Assembly: GCA_035651655.1 (NCBI GenBank)
Contig: DASRFG010000009.1
Location: forward strand, 1-37,046
Length of the DNA stretch: 37,046 bases
From: Terriglobales bacterium
GTDB taxonomy: Bacteria; Acidobacteriota; Terriglobia; Terriglobales; Acidobacteriaceae
Reading direction: 5' to 3'
Made by a program: the position numbers and the translations under genes. Of this stretch, positions 15,704 to 24,072 are shown one piece after another (position 1 is the first letter of the stretch; each line of letters begins with the position of its first letter). A model generated the notes under the pieces. The model saw only the letters and a list, made by a program, of their open reading frames with translations. It ran no database searches and was not told where the DNA came from.

Positions 15704-18130
15704 ATGACGTCCAGCGGCCAACTTGGCGCGAAGCTCTATGTTGCCGGCCTATCGGCACTCGCCCTGGGCTGCTTCGCCGCGGGTTTCAGCCATTGGCAGT
15801 CCGCCGACCCTATTAAATTTGTTTGTTATCTGGCACTCGCCATCGCCGCTTCCTTTTTGAAAATCAAGTTGCCGGGCGTTAACGGCACGATGTCGGTCAA
15901 TTTCCTGTTCATCCTCCTTGGGGTGCTGGAGCTGAGTTTCGGCGAGACATTGCTGCTCGGGGTGGCTGAGGTTTTTGTCCAATCGCGCTGGGGTTCTTCG
16001 AAAAACCTGAAACCGGTCCACGTCATTTTTAACGCTTCACAGTTTTCGGTTGGCACTGCTGTCGCGTGGAGCGTCTACAGGCTGGTCACTGCCCACGTGC
16101 TCCACGGAACCGGACCCCTTGCATTGCTGGTGGTAGCGATCGCGTACTTTGCCTTTAACACACTTGCGGTGGCTGTCATCGTCCGGCTCACTGAGGGCAA
16201 GCCAATCCTGAAAATCTGGTCCGACGGATATTTCTGGTCATTTCCTTATTACGTCGCGGGAGCAGCCGTTACCGGGCTGGTGAGTTTTCTAAACCGGCAC
16301 ATCGGCTGGCAGTCGTCTCTGCTGGTTTTCCCGCCGGTGTATCTCATGTACCGCTCCTACCGGCTGTATCTAGGAAAGCTGGAAAACGAGAAGCGCCACG
16401 CGGAGCAGGTTTCGAGAATTCACCTGCGCACCATCGAAGCGCTTGCCCTGGCAATCGAAGCCAAGGACCACACCACCCACGATCACCTGCAGCGGGTCCA
16501 GGTCTACGCCATGGAGCTGGCCAAAGAACTCCGCTTGAGCGAGGACGAAACCGAAGCGCTACGTGCCGCTGCGGTATTGCATGACATCGGAAAGCTGGCC
16601 GTGCCCGAGCACATCATTTCGAAACCGGGAAAGCTGACTCCAGAAGAATTCGAAAAGATGAAGATGCACCCGATTGTCGGCGCTGAGATTCTCGAACAGG
16701 TGGATTTCCCGTATCCCGTGGTGCCGATTGTTCACTCTCATCACGAAAAATGGGACGGCAGCGGCTATCCCGATGGCCTGAAGGGTGAGGCTATTCCGAT
16801 AGGCGCCCGGATCCTCGCAGCGGTGGATTGTCTGGATGCACTGGCCTCGGATCGCCAGTATCGGCGCGCTTTGCCATTGGACGAAGCCATGGCACGAGTC
16901 GTGGCTGATGCCGGCAAGAGCTTCGATCCACGCGTTGTCGAAATCCTCCAGCGCCGCTACGTGGAACTGGAGCAGATGGCAAAGGCGGAGCCAGTAAAGA
17001 CCGCGCCAAAGTTGTCGACCGAAGTGAAAGTCGAACGCGGCCTCGCCCCAGCGGCCGGTTTTGAAGAATCCGAGAAGCCTGCCACTCAGCAGCGTGAAGC
17101 CAAGCAGGATTACGTCTCTTCGATTGCGGCCGCACGGCAGGAGGGTCAAGTCCTGTTTGAGCTTAGCCATGAACTGGGCACGTCGCTTTGCCTGGATGAC
17201 ACGTTGTCCATGCTTTCCGTCCGCCTGAAGCGCCTGGTGCCGCATGAATCAATGGCAGTTTACGTGGTGAGAGGCGACCTGTTGGTGTCCGAGTACGCCA
17301 GCGGGGACAACTATCGCCTGTTTTCGTCCTTGAAGATTCCGGTCGGAGAGGGGCTTTCCGGCTGGGTGGCGCACAACCGGAAACCAATCCTGAACGGCAA
17401 TCCTTCGGTAGAGCCTGGCTACATGAACGACCCAACCAAGTACAGCACGCTGCGTTCCGCGCTCGCCGTACCTCTGGAAGGAGCGTCCGGCGTGGTGGCG
17501 GTGCTCGCGCTGTATCGCGCGCAGCAGGACAGCTTCACCAAGGACCATCTCCGCATTCTCCTGGCTATTGCCTCAAAGGCGGGATTCGCAATCGAGAACG
17601 CGCTTAAGTACAAGCTCGCGGAGGATTCGGCGAACATAGATCACCTGACCGGCCTTCCCAGTGCGCGATCTTTGTTCCTGCACCTGGATCGCGAAGTTGC
17701 TCGATGCCAGCGAGAGAAGGTCCCGCTCACCGTGTTTGTTTGCGACCTGAAAGGCTTAAAGCGTGTGAATGACTCCTTAGGCCACAGCAAGGGGGACATA
17801 CTGCTGCAGACCTTCGCGACGGCACTGAAGGATTCATGTCGCCAATACGACTACGCGGCGAGAATGGGAGGCGACGAATTCGTGGTGGTCGCGCCTCGCC
17901 TGGCTGACCAAGACTCGACTCGCATGGTGCGGCGCTTGGAAGACTTGGCAACCGGTGTGGCAAAGACCATCTGCGGCGAAGCATTGGTGTCGCTGAGCGT
18001 CGGCCAAAGCTGCTATCCCGCCGACGGTGAGAATGCGGAGCAGTTGCTCGCTGCCGCTGATCGTCGGCTGTACGCCGTTAAGAACGCTCAACCTACTCGC
18101 GCGACGAGCGCCACCGCAGGCGCTTCCTGA
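15704..18130 (+). CDS. Membrane-bound c-di-GMP enzyme with HD-GYP, GAF and GGDEF domains
   Basis: The protein has 808 residues. The N-terminal 225 form about six membrane segments, MASE-like. An HD-GYP domain follows (about 240-425): H293-D294 in LHDIGKL, and HHEKWDGSGYPDG at 346-358, the full motif for c-di-GMP hydrolysis. A GAF-like sensor (about 484-634) leads to a GGDEF domain (about 640-800) with an intact GGDEF at 722-726. An RxxD inhibitory site (RQYD, 713-716) lies five residues before it, as in feedback-controlled cyclases. Both synthesis and breakdown of c-di-GMP are therefore possible in one protein. The ATG at 15704 is preferred; the frame is open to 15458 but the extra 82 residues look non-coding. 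It ends 3 bp before the convergent PQQ dehydrogenase stop. Confidence 0.9.
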   Translation: MTSSGQLGAKLYVAGLSALALGCFAAGFSHWQSADPIKFVCYLALAIAASFLKIKLPGVNGTMSVNFLFILLGVLELSFGETLLLGVAEVFVQSRWGSSKNLKPVHVIFNASQFSVGTAVAWSVYRLVTAHVLHGTGPLALLVVAIAYFAFNTLAVAVIVRLTEGKPILKIWSDGYFWSFPYYVAGAAVTGLVSFLNRHIGWQSSLLVFPPVYLMYRSYRLYLGKLENEKRHAEQVSRIHLRTIEALALAIEAKDHTTHDHLQRVQVYAMELAKELRLSEDETEALRAAAVLHDIGKLAVPEHIISKPGKLTPEEFEKMKMHPIVGAEILEQVDFPYPVVPIVHSHHEKWDGSGYPDGLKGEAIPIGARILAAVDCLDALASDRQYRRALPLDEAMARVVADAGKSFDPRVVEILQRRYVELEQMAKAEPVKTAPKLSTEVKVERGLAPAAGFEESEKPATQQREAKQDYVSSIAAARQEGQVLFELSHELGTSLCLDDTLSMLSVRLKRLVPHESMAVYVVRGDLLVSEYASGDNYRLFSSLKIPVGEGLSGWVAHNRKPILNGNPSVEPGYMNDPTKYSTLRSALAVPLEGASGVVAVLALYRAQQDSFTKDHLRILLAIASKAGFAIENALKYKLAEDSANIDHLTGLPSARSLFLHLDREVARCQREKVPLTVFVCDLKGLKRVNDSLGHSKGDILLQTFATALKDSCRQYDYAARMGGDEFVVVAPRLADQDSTRMVRRLEDLATGVAKTICGEALVSLSVGQSCYPADGENAEQLLAAADRRLYAVKNAQPTRATSATAGAS

Positions 18131-18133
18131 AGG

Positions 18134-19726
18134 TCAGGGAAGCCCGAAGGCGAACAGCGAACTTCCCGCGGCAATAACGATGTACTCTTTGCCATTCACC
18201 GCGTAGGCCATTGGCGACGCGTAAACTGCTCCTCCCATTTGGAAGTGCCATAGGGCCTTTCCGCTGGCCGCATCGAGAGCAATAAAATTTCCTTCGGCGT
18301 CACCTGTGAACACGAGCCCTCCGGCGGTGGATAACACGCCAGACCAGGTCGGAGAGGGATGCTGGAATTCCCATTTCATTTGGCCCGTGGCAGGGTCAAT
18401 GGCACGCAAAGCCCCCGAATAGGGCTCGGCTTCGTCGGAAGGGAAATAGGCGCTTCCGAAATAGGCATGCCCGGCCTCGTAAGGCTGCGGCGCGGTGCTG
18501 AAGATGTCGCACTGGTCGCGGGCCGTCACGTAAAAGAGCCCCGTTTGCGAATCGAAGCTGGGCGACATCCAGTTGGTCGCGCCAAGCGCGCCCGGACACA
18601 CGGTGTGACCGTTGGGAGTCGGCGAACTTCCCGGCTTGGCGGCGGGACGGCCCTCGGCATCCTTGCTGTCGCTCCAGGTAATCCTGGCATACGGGCTTGC
18701 GGACACGAGTTTGTGCGTGCCGCGATCCAGCACATAAAAGAAACCGTTTCGATTAGCTTGCGCGATCAGGTGCTTGTCGCCGGAGTTGATCAGAATCGGA
18801 ACTTGCGTCGCATCCCAGTCGTGTTCATCGTGCCTGGTAAATTGGAAATGCCAGTTCAGCTTTCCCGTGTCTGGATTGAGTGACAGAAGAGTGTTGCTGT
18901 AAAGATTGTCACCGGCGCGGCCTTCCCCACGATTACTTGGCGAAGGATTCCCTGTGGGCCAGAACAGTTGATTCGTCTCCTGATCGTACACACCGGTGAT
19001 CCAGGCCGGCGCGCCTCCGATCTTCCAGGAATCACCTTCCCAAGTGTCGTGCCCGGGCTCGCCCGGTCCGGGTGTTGTATAGAACCGCCATTTGCGCTTG
19101 CCAGTATCGGCATCGTACGCGTCAATGAAGCCACGAATTCCATACTCGCCGCCCGAGACCCCGACAATGGCGGAATTCTTTATGGCCAGCGGAGCCAGGG
19201 TGAAGCTGTAGCCTTTGGTGTAATCGACAGCTGCAACATCCCACACAGTGTTGCCGGTCTTCGCGTCCAGTGCTATGACGCGCGCGTCGAGCGTAGCGAG
19301 AAATACCTTGTCTCCCAATATCGCAACGCCGCGGTTCACTCGCCCGCAGCAAGGCCGAATGTCTCCGGGCAACTGGTGTTGAAATAACCAGATCGGCCGC
19401 CCCGTGCGGGCATCCAGAGCGAATGCGCGGTCGTCGGGCCCAGTAGCGTACAGGATGCCATCGGCGACCAGCGGCGTGGTTTCGAACTTGCCGGTTGCGC
19501 CCGTCTGGTAGACCCACTTCACCACCAGCGTCCTGGCATTTGCCGCGTTGACCTGATCCAGTCCGCTATAACGGCGGCCGGCGTAATCTCCCGAATACAT
19601 GAGCCAGTTCTGCGGCTCCTTCGCGGCGTTCAGCAGCCTCTCGAACGAGACTGGCAAACGCGCTTCCGCCGCGAACACCGCCGTAACCAGCAGGAACATC
19701 ACTGTTGTTGCGCGCGAGCGGCTCAT
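18134..19726 (-). CDS. PQQ-dependent alcohol dehydrogenase-like protein
   Basis: The protein has 530 residues with an N-terminal signal segment (about 1-20) and an eight-bladed propeller pattern of repeated W-type motifs such as ALDARTGRPIW and ALDAKTGNTVW. Visible cofactor features are the vicinal disulfide Cys126-Cys127 in RPCCGRVNRG, the metal ligand Glu194 in SGGEYG, Asn260 in GNPSPSN, and catalytic Asp303 with a second Asp305 in HDWDAT. The Asp at +2 marks lanthanide-dependent members. It should oxidise an alcohol in the periplasm and pass electrons to cytochrome c. It lacks the fused C-terminal heme domain of some relatives. Its start overlaps the stop of the diheme cytochrome gene by 4 bp (ATGA), so the two are co-translated. 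Confidence 0.88.
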   Translation of the reverse strand: MSRSRATTVMFLLVTAVFAAEARLPVSFERLLNAAKEPQNWLMYSGDYAGRRYSGLDQVNAANARTLVVKWVYQTGATGKFETTPLVADGILYATGPDDRAFALDARTGRPIWLFQHQLPGDIRPCCGRVNRGVAILGDKVFLATLDARVIALDAKTGNTVWDVAAVDYTKGYSFTLAPLAIKNSAIVGVSGGEYGIRGFIDAYDADTGKRKWRFYTTPGPGEPGHDTWEGDSWKIGGAPAWITGVYDQETNQLFWPTGNPSPSNRGEGRAGDNLYSNTLLSLNPDTGKLNWHFQFTRHDEHDWDATQVPILINSGDKHLIAQANRNGFFYVLDRGTHKLVSASPYARITWSDSKDAEGRPAAKPGSSPTPNGHTVCPGALGATNWMSPSFDSQTGLFYVTARDQCDIFSTAPQPYEAGHAYFGSAYFPSDEAEPYSGALRAIDPATGQMKWEFQHPSPTWSGVLSTAGGLVFTGDAEGNFIALDAASGKALWHFQMGGAVYASPMAYAVNGKEYIVIAAGSSLFAFGLP

Positions 19727-20571
19727 TTCGCAGCCACGCTGATCAGGTAGGCGATCACGTCGTGCATGTCCGCGTCACTTAGGAGGCTTGGACTGTAAGA
19801 AGGCATGAGCGAATGCCGGGACTTCGTTATGGACCTCAATTCATCTTTGTCGAAGAAGTGGATTGTTTCAGAGGTGTCCATCATTTGAATCGTGAAGCTA
19901 TCCTCGTTCAGGGTTACGCCTTTGATCTGCTCGCCCTTGGCCGTGACCACAGTTACGGTTTCGTATTCCTGGGGGAATTCTTTCGTCGGCTCGGTTAAGC
20001 CCCAGGCGAGCCGCTGGCTGGGTTTTCGGATTGCCTCAATCAGGGCGTCGACCCTTCTGGTGCTTCCCACGTTGCTCAGGTCTGGGCCGATGTGGCCGCC
20101 TTTGCCGCCCACCATGTGACATGAGGAACAGTTCGCGTCGCCATAGAACAGTTCCTTTCCGTGAGCGGCGTTGCCGATCGGCTTTGCCGGCGCCTTCACC
20201 TCAATGCTGCGGATATATGTAATGATTTCCCAAATTTCTTCCTCGGTCATCCCGACACCCTGTCCGTTTGTTCCATTGGCCGGCATGACGGTGCCCGGAA
20301 TACCGCTGCTGACGATCTGGAACAACTCCGCGTCTGAATTTCCATGGCGCTTATGGGCGACAGTGAGATCGGGACCACGTCCGCCACCGCGGGCGCCGAG
20401 GCCATGGCAGAGAGCGCAGTTGATACGGAACTCGTATTCGCCGGCTTTCGCCGCCTTAGCGCTTCCGGCAAACGGGTTTCGAGTTTGGGCAAAGCTCGGA
20501 ACTGCCAAGGCGCAGGCGAGACAGAGCCATTGTGCCCATTTATTGTTTTGCAGGAGACGGCTGTAGGGCAT
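19723..20571 (-). CDS. Diheme cytochrome c, partner of the PQQ dehydrogenase
   Basis: The protein has 282 residues; the ATG at 20571 gives a signal peptide (cleavage after about PSFAQ), and a start 36 bp earlier seems less likely. Two c-type heme sites are seen: CALCH in the first domain and CSSCH in the second. Met ligands are probable in GTVMPANG and SLMPSYSP. The last 130 residues (KGEQIKGVTLNEDSFTIQMM, then DADMHDVIAYL) resemble the heme-binding domain found in large cytochromes of Planctomycetes and Acidobacteria. It should carry electrons from the PQQ dehydrogenase to a terminal acceptor or to the neighbouring multiheme proteins. It overlaps the dehydrogenase start by 4 bp. Confidence 0.88.
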   Translation of the reverse strand: MPYSRLLQNNKWAQWLCLACALAVPSFAQTRNPFAGSAKAAKAGEYEFRINCALCHGLGARGGGRGPDLTVAHKRHGNSDAELFQIVSSGIPGTVMPANGTNGQGVGMTEEEIWEIITYIRSIEVKAPAKPIGNAAHGKELFYGDANCSSCHMVGGKGGHIGPDLSNVGSTRRVDALIEAIRKPSQRLAWGLTEPTKEFPQEYETVTVVTAKGEQIKGVTLNEDSFTIQMMDTSETIHFFDKDELRSITKSRHSLMPSYSPSLLSDADMHDVIAYLISVAAK

Positions 20572-20682
20572 GATCGCGGTCACGAAGTGCCGCGCATGAT
20601 AGCACACGATTTTGGGTATAGATGGGAGAAATGCCGAGAGGGACGGTGGAAATCAGGTCGTCATGCAAAACAAAGTAACGGA

Positions 20683-20775
20683 TGTCATCCCGAGCGGAGC
20701 GAGGGATCCGGGTTCCTGCCGGCCTTATCGCGACGTCGAGAAAAACCTAGGTCCCTCGCTCCGCTCGGGATGACA
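20683..20775. repeat. Inverted pair of the interspersed repeat with 24-bp arms
   Basis: Arms at 20683-20706 and 20752-20775 are perfect reverse complements over 24 bp with a 45-nt spacer. The arm is the same element as the array at 9627-10000, in both orientations. It can form a strong hairpin in RNA from either strand and sits in the 338-bp gap (20572-20909) between the stop of the electron-transfer operon and the cytochrome/PQQ pair, where it may end or stabilise transcripts. Nothing else was found in the gap. Confidence 0.9.
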
Positions 20776-20909
20776 ACAAGCTCTGGGGCAGCTTGGGAGT
20801 AAATCGAAACGTCTGTGGTTGGCCCACTTGCGGCCTAGATCATCGGGCGCGGGTTCCAGGGGTTGATTTGTTTCTCGCAATTGATTGCGATACGGAACCC
20901 TGAGAATTC

Positions 20910-22280
20910 CTAAGCGTTGGCAAACTGCGCTTTTACCAGTTGTGCCTGCTTGACCTCTTTGCTTGCCTCAGCGGTAATGTCCCTCATGCCGAATTGCAGG
21001 CCGATCTTCTTCAAGAAATCGTAAGGTGGCGTGCCTCCGGCGAATACCCAGACAAAGTCATTGGGAATCTCTTCCTTGGCCCCGTTTACTTCCAGGATGA
21101 CCGACTCGGGTTTGATCTCGACCGGAGCTGAGTTGAACAACACTTTGATCTTGCCGCTGCGCATGCACTCGTCAATGCGCTTTGAGTTCCTTTCCTTGAT
21201 GCGGCTGAATTGTTCCTTGCGGTATGACATTGTGACCTGATTGCCGATTTGATTGGCGAGTCCCATAGCGGCTTCGACGGCGCTGTCCCCACCGCCCACC
21301 ACGAGAATGCGCTTGTTCACGTAGTGGTCGGCTTCGATCAGGCGGTACATGACTTTGGGCAGTTCTTCTCCTTTGACGCCAAGTTTGCGCGGGGTGCCGG
21401 TTCTGCCGAGGGCGAGAATTACCGACCGGGTGCGATAGCGGTTATTCGCGGTGACGACCGTGAAAATTCCATCGGCCTCTTTCTTGATGTCGTCCACCTT
21501 TTCACCGGTCCGGACATTGAAGTCGGCGCGGTTCAGAACCATGTCCCAGAACGCCAGCAGGTTCTCTTTCGACAGCTCCGTCTTTTTGAATTTTCCGTAG
21601 GTGGGAAACTGCACGGGACTAGTCATCACCAGCTTCTGCTTCGGATACTTGGCTACGGTTCCGCCGACCTCGTCCTGCTCGAGCGTAATGTACTTCAGCT
21701 TGTGTTCGATGGCGCGCAGCGAAGCGCTTATCCCTGCAGGTCCGGCGCCCACGACCAAAACGTCGAAGGTGTCAGCGGAAGCAGGAGGACCGCCGCCAAG
21801 GCGAGCCGCAATGGTGTCGACACAGTCACGTCCATGATTCACGGCGTTCTTGATCAGGGCCAGGCCGCCCAGTTCTCCGGCAATAAAGAGGTTGGGAATG
21901 CTGGTTTCATGTTCCGGAGTCATGAACGGCATGTCGGCGCCCATGCTCGGACTCGCCATGACCATGGTGATGGCGCCCACGGGACATGCGTCCGCGCAGA
22001 GTCCGTGCCCAATGCATTTGTATCCATTCACGATAGCCGCTTTGCCCCCGAGCATGGCCAAAACATCTCCCTCAGGACACACTGTCGTGCATGTAGCGCA
22101 GCCGATGCATTGCGCATTGTCGATGTGGGGGTGCTGCGACTTCGGGCCCTCGGAAAACGTTTTGCCTTTTTCCGCAGCGGCTCGCGCTCGCGCGTCTCTG
22201 GTTCGCAGACTCTTCAGGTAGCCGCGGAGAAAGAAGGCGGTGAGCAGTGCGGTGATGGCGAGGGCGATGAGTGTGTCCAT
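20910..22280 (-). CDS. Ferredoxin-domain flavoprotein, NAD(P)-binding oxidoreductase
   Basis: The protein has 456 residues. A membrane-like N-terminal helix (about 3-20) is followed by a two-cluster ferredoxin domain (about 50-110): C58, C61, C64 and C68 (CIGCATCTTVCP), then C89, H92, C95 and C99 (CIGHGLCADACP), where His replaces the second Cys. Next come the segment NLFIAGELGGLALIKNAVNHG (about 130-150), which is usually at the C-terminus of this flavin fold, then the FAD-binding VVGAGPAGI (about 176-185) and a NAD(P)-binding VVGGGDSAVEAA motif in the second half. There is no CxxC of thioredoxin reductase, so it resembles YpdA-type proteins. It lies 2 bp after the membrane cytochrome b gene, suggesting a complex that links NAD(P)H or ferredoxin to the membrane. 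Confidence 0.82.
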   Translation of the reverse strand: MDTLIALAITALLTAFFLRGYLKSLRTRDARARAAAEKGKTFSEGPKSQHPHIDNAQCIGCATCTTVCPEGDVLAMLGGKAAIVNGYKCIGHGLCADACPVGAITMVMASPSMGADMPFMTPEHETSIPNLFIAGELGGLALIKNAVNHGRDCVDTIAARLGGGPPASADTFDVLVVGAGPAGISASLRAIEHKLKYITLEQDEVGGTVAKYPKQKLVMTSPVQFPTYGKFKKTELSKENLLAFWDMVLNRADFNVRTGEKVDDIKKEADGIFTVVTANNRYRTRSVILALGRTGTPRKLGVKGEELPKVMYRLIEADHYVNKRILVVGGGDSAVEAAMGLANQIGNQVTMSYRKEQFSRIKERNSKRIDECMRSGKIKVLFNSAPVEIKPESVILEVNGAKEEIPNDFVWVFAGGTPPYDFLKKIGLQFGMRDITAEASKEVKQAQLVKAQFANA

Positions 22281-22282
22281 GG

Positions 22283-23227
22283 CTATGACATGTACCCCAT
22301 CATCATCACCACTACGATATGAATGAGAGCCAGAACGGCGAATGTGTAGCTGAAAGGCTTGTGGACCACGTGCCAGAGGTTAAATACCTTTTCCGATCGT
22401 GACAGGAACAGGATGCGTTTCGATAGCGCGGCTTCGCTGGAAGCGACATCAATAGCGCGCTCCAGCGCGCCGTTTCGGGTGCGAAACAATCCGAAAAACG
22501 TGGTGAGGTATTCGCCTCCGCGCAGCGCGTGACGGCGTACCTTGGCTACTCGGAAGATGCGTGCCAGGTCGAGCAGCATCATGTAGACAATCGCAATCGC
22601 GATGGGCATGCGTTCCACCGTTTCAGGTCTCGGGAGCCGCAGCATTTCCCGCAAATCAGCTTGCGGGAGCAATCGCTGCTGAGACAACTCGGCAGACATC
22701 TGGGCCTGCAGGTCCTGCATTTCCTTGCGGGTCAATTCGGCGGCATTGACTCGCCGCGGGATCTGAGAATAGAGATACCGGCCCACCACCCCGCTGGCAG
22801 ATACGGCTGCCATTATCCAGAACGCAATTCCGGCGAAGCCCTGGAATTTGAACGATGAGTGAAAAGAAATGATGAATGGCGCGGAGAGGCCTAGCAAAAC
22901 GTGGATGTCGAGCCAATGCCGCGTGCTGCCCAGCCGCATCAGCCAGGGCCAGTGCTTGCGAATCGGGTATAGAAAGATTGAAAAGAATATGGCCAATCCC
23001 AGGAACCCGAGCTTCAGTCCGATGACGCCACTGGGCTTCAAAAGATGGTGTTTTGGAGAAAAAGGCCGCTGGACAATATCCAGCGTGTAGTAGTCCCACC
23101 CGTACACCGCAAGCGCGACTAAAAGAAGGATCGCGATCACATAGCCGGTAACCAGGCGTATGCGGTGCGCTCGTTCGCCGTTGCGGACTGCCGGGATAGC
23201 GTGCGCCGAAGCGATGGCTGTGCTCAT
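22283..23227 (-). CDS. Membrane b-type cytochrome-like protein
   Basis: The protein has 314 residues with about six membrane segments (about 23-45, 66-90, 105-125, 130-152, 207-226 and 288-311). His residues that could bind heme are H104 and H109 (RHWLDIH), H123 (SFHSSF), H286 and H289 (LWHVVHKP), and H303 (LIHIVVV), spaced across the membrane as in small b-type cytochromes or ferric-reductase-like proteins. A hydrophilic loop lies between 153 and 206. It should take electrons from the flavoprotein or from quinol. Its stop is 2 bp before the flavoprotein start and its start overlaps the previous gene by 4 bp (ATGA), so the three genes are translated as a unit. Confidence 0.78.
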   Translation of the reverse strand: MSTAIASAHAIPAVRNGERAHRIRLVTGYVIAILLLVALAVYGWDYYTLDIVQRPFSPKHHLLKPSGVIGLKLGFLGLAIFFSIFLYPIRKHWPWLMRLGSTRHWLDIHVLLGLSAPFIISFHSSFKFQGFAGIAFWIMAAVSASGVVGRYLYSQIPRRVNAAELTRKEMQDLQAQMSAELSQQRLLPQADLREMLRLPRPETVERMPIAIAIVYMMLLDLARIFRVAKVRRHALRGGEYLTTFFGLFRTRNGALERAIDVASSEAALSKRILFLSRSEKVFNLWHVVHKPFSYTFAVLALIHIVVVMMMGYMS

Positions 23228-24072
23228 TTGTTTGCGACCTGCTCCTCTGTGCTGACCGAGAATCGCTTGTAGTCAGAAAATTTGTGGGTATTACGCCAAT
23301 GCTGCCGTGGTGTTTGCACTTCCACCACAGCCTCCTGCGGAAACCAATACGTGCTTAGCTCCTTGCCGAACCGCACAGGACCATATTCAACTTCGGACCG
23401 CAGGCTCTTCATTCCGATGTCCTCCACCCCGCGATCGATGCCGGCATTGATTTTCGCAATCAATCCGGTTGCGGGATCTATCCATGCCGTTCCAGAGAGT
23501 TCGAGAGGATATTCGCGTCCTCGTACCGCGAGCGCCGCAACTGACTTGGTGTTTGGAATGTGGTCGAAATGGAGCTTCAGAAGCTGTTTGCCGGCGATCG
23601 TCTCACTGCCCAGCGATGCGAACTGGAAGCTCCCGGCATAATAAGGATGAAAGATAAGAAACAGCGTGGCGAAGCCGTTGCTGATCAGCAAGGGCGCATT
23701 CTGGTTCTTCTTTGCCGCGGCCGGCTCTTGCATCGCCAGACGCGACTCGTCGAGGCTGAGCTCACCGCCGGTATTGGTCAGGATGACCAGATAGTCGAAG
23801 GTTGATTCCGCCCTGCGTTCCGGCTTTTCCTCTTTTCCAAACTTCTCCTGCGTCACGTGCTCAGTGCATTTAACTTCCGAAAACTGCTCAACGAATTCAG
23901 CCACCTGTTTGCTGGTGCGGGCCAGCACGTCGTCCAAGGGCTTGTCTTGGGCGCTAACCCGGCCAGGTGTGATTCCGCACATCAGCGTGAGCGCGAACGC
24001 CGCGAGGGGGACAAACCGACCTGCCACGCGGGGGCGGAATAACTTAGCCCAGCGCTTCAGGGCTGGGATCAT
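23224..24072 (-). CDS. Exported protein of unknown function
   Basis: The protein has 282 residues with a signal segment (about 15-42, LAAFALTLMCGITPGRVSA). The mature part includes VKCTEHVTQEKFG (about 68-80) and long beta-rich stretches, and looks like an acidobacterial outer-membrane lipoprotein-sorting-like fold. There is no lipobox, only one Cys, and no heme site. Its start overlaps the end of the upstream barrel gene by 29 bp and its stop overlaps the cytochrome b start by 4 bp, which ties it to the operon. It may help assemble the outer-membrane proteins. I do not recognise a known name. Confidence 0.65.
   Translation of the reverse strand: MIPALKRWAKLFRPRVAGRFVPLAAFALTLMCGITPGRVSAQDKPLDDVLARTSKQVAEFVEQFSEVKCTEHVTQEKFGKEEKPERRAESTFDYLVILTNTGGELSLDESRLAMQEPAAAKKNQNAPLLISNGFATLFLIFHPYYAGSFQFASLGSETIAGKQLLKLHFDHIPNTKSVAALAVRGREYPLELSGTAWIDPATGLIAKINAGIDRGVEDIGMKSLRSEVEYGPVRFGKELSTYWFPQEAVVEVQTPRQHWRNTHKFSDYKRFSVSTEEQVANK

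Noticed and set aside
21249-22322. 357-residue plus-strand ORF
   Set aside because: It is antisense to the ferredoxin-flavoprotein, whose motifs are clear; it has no family match of its own.
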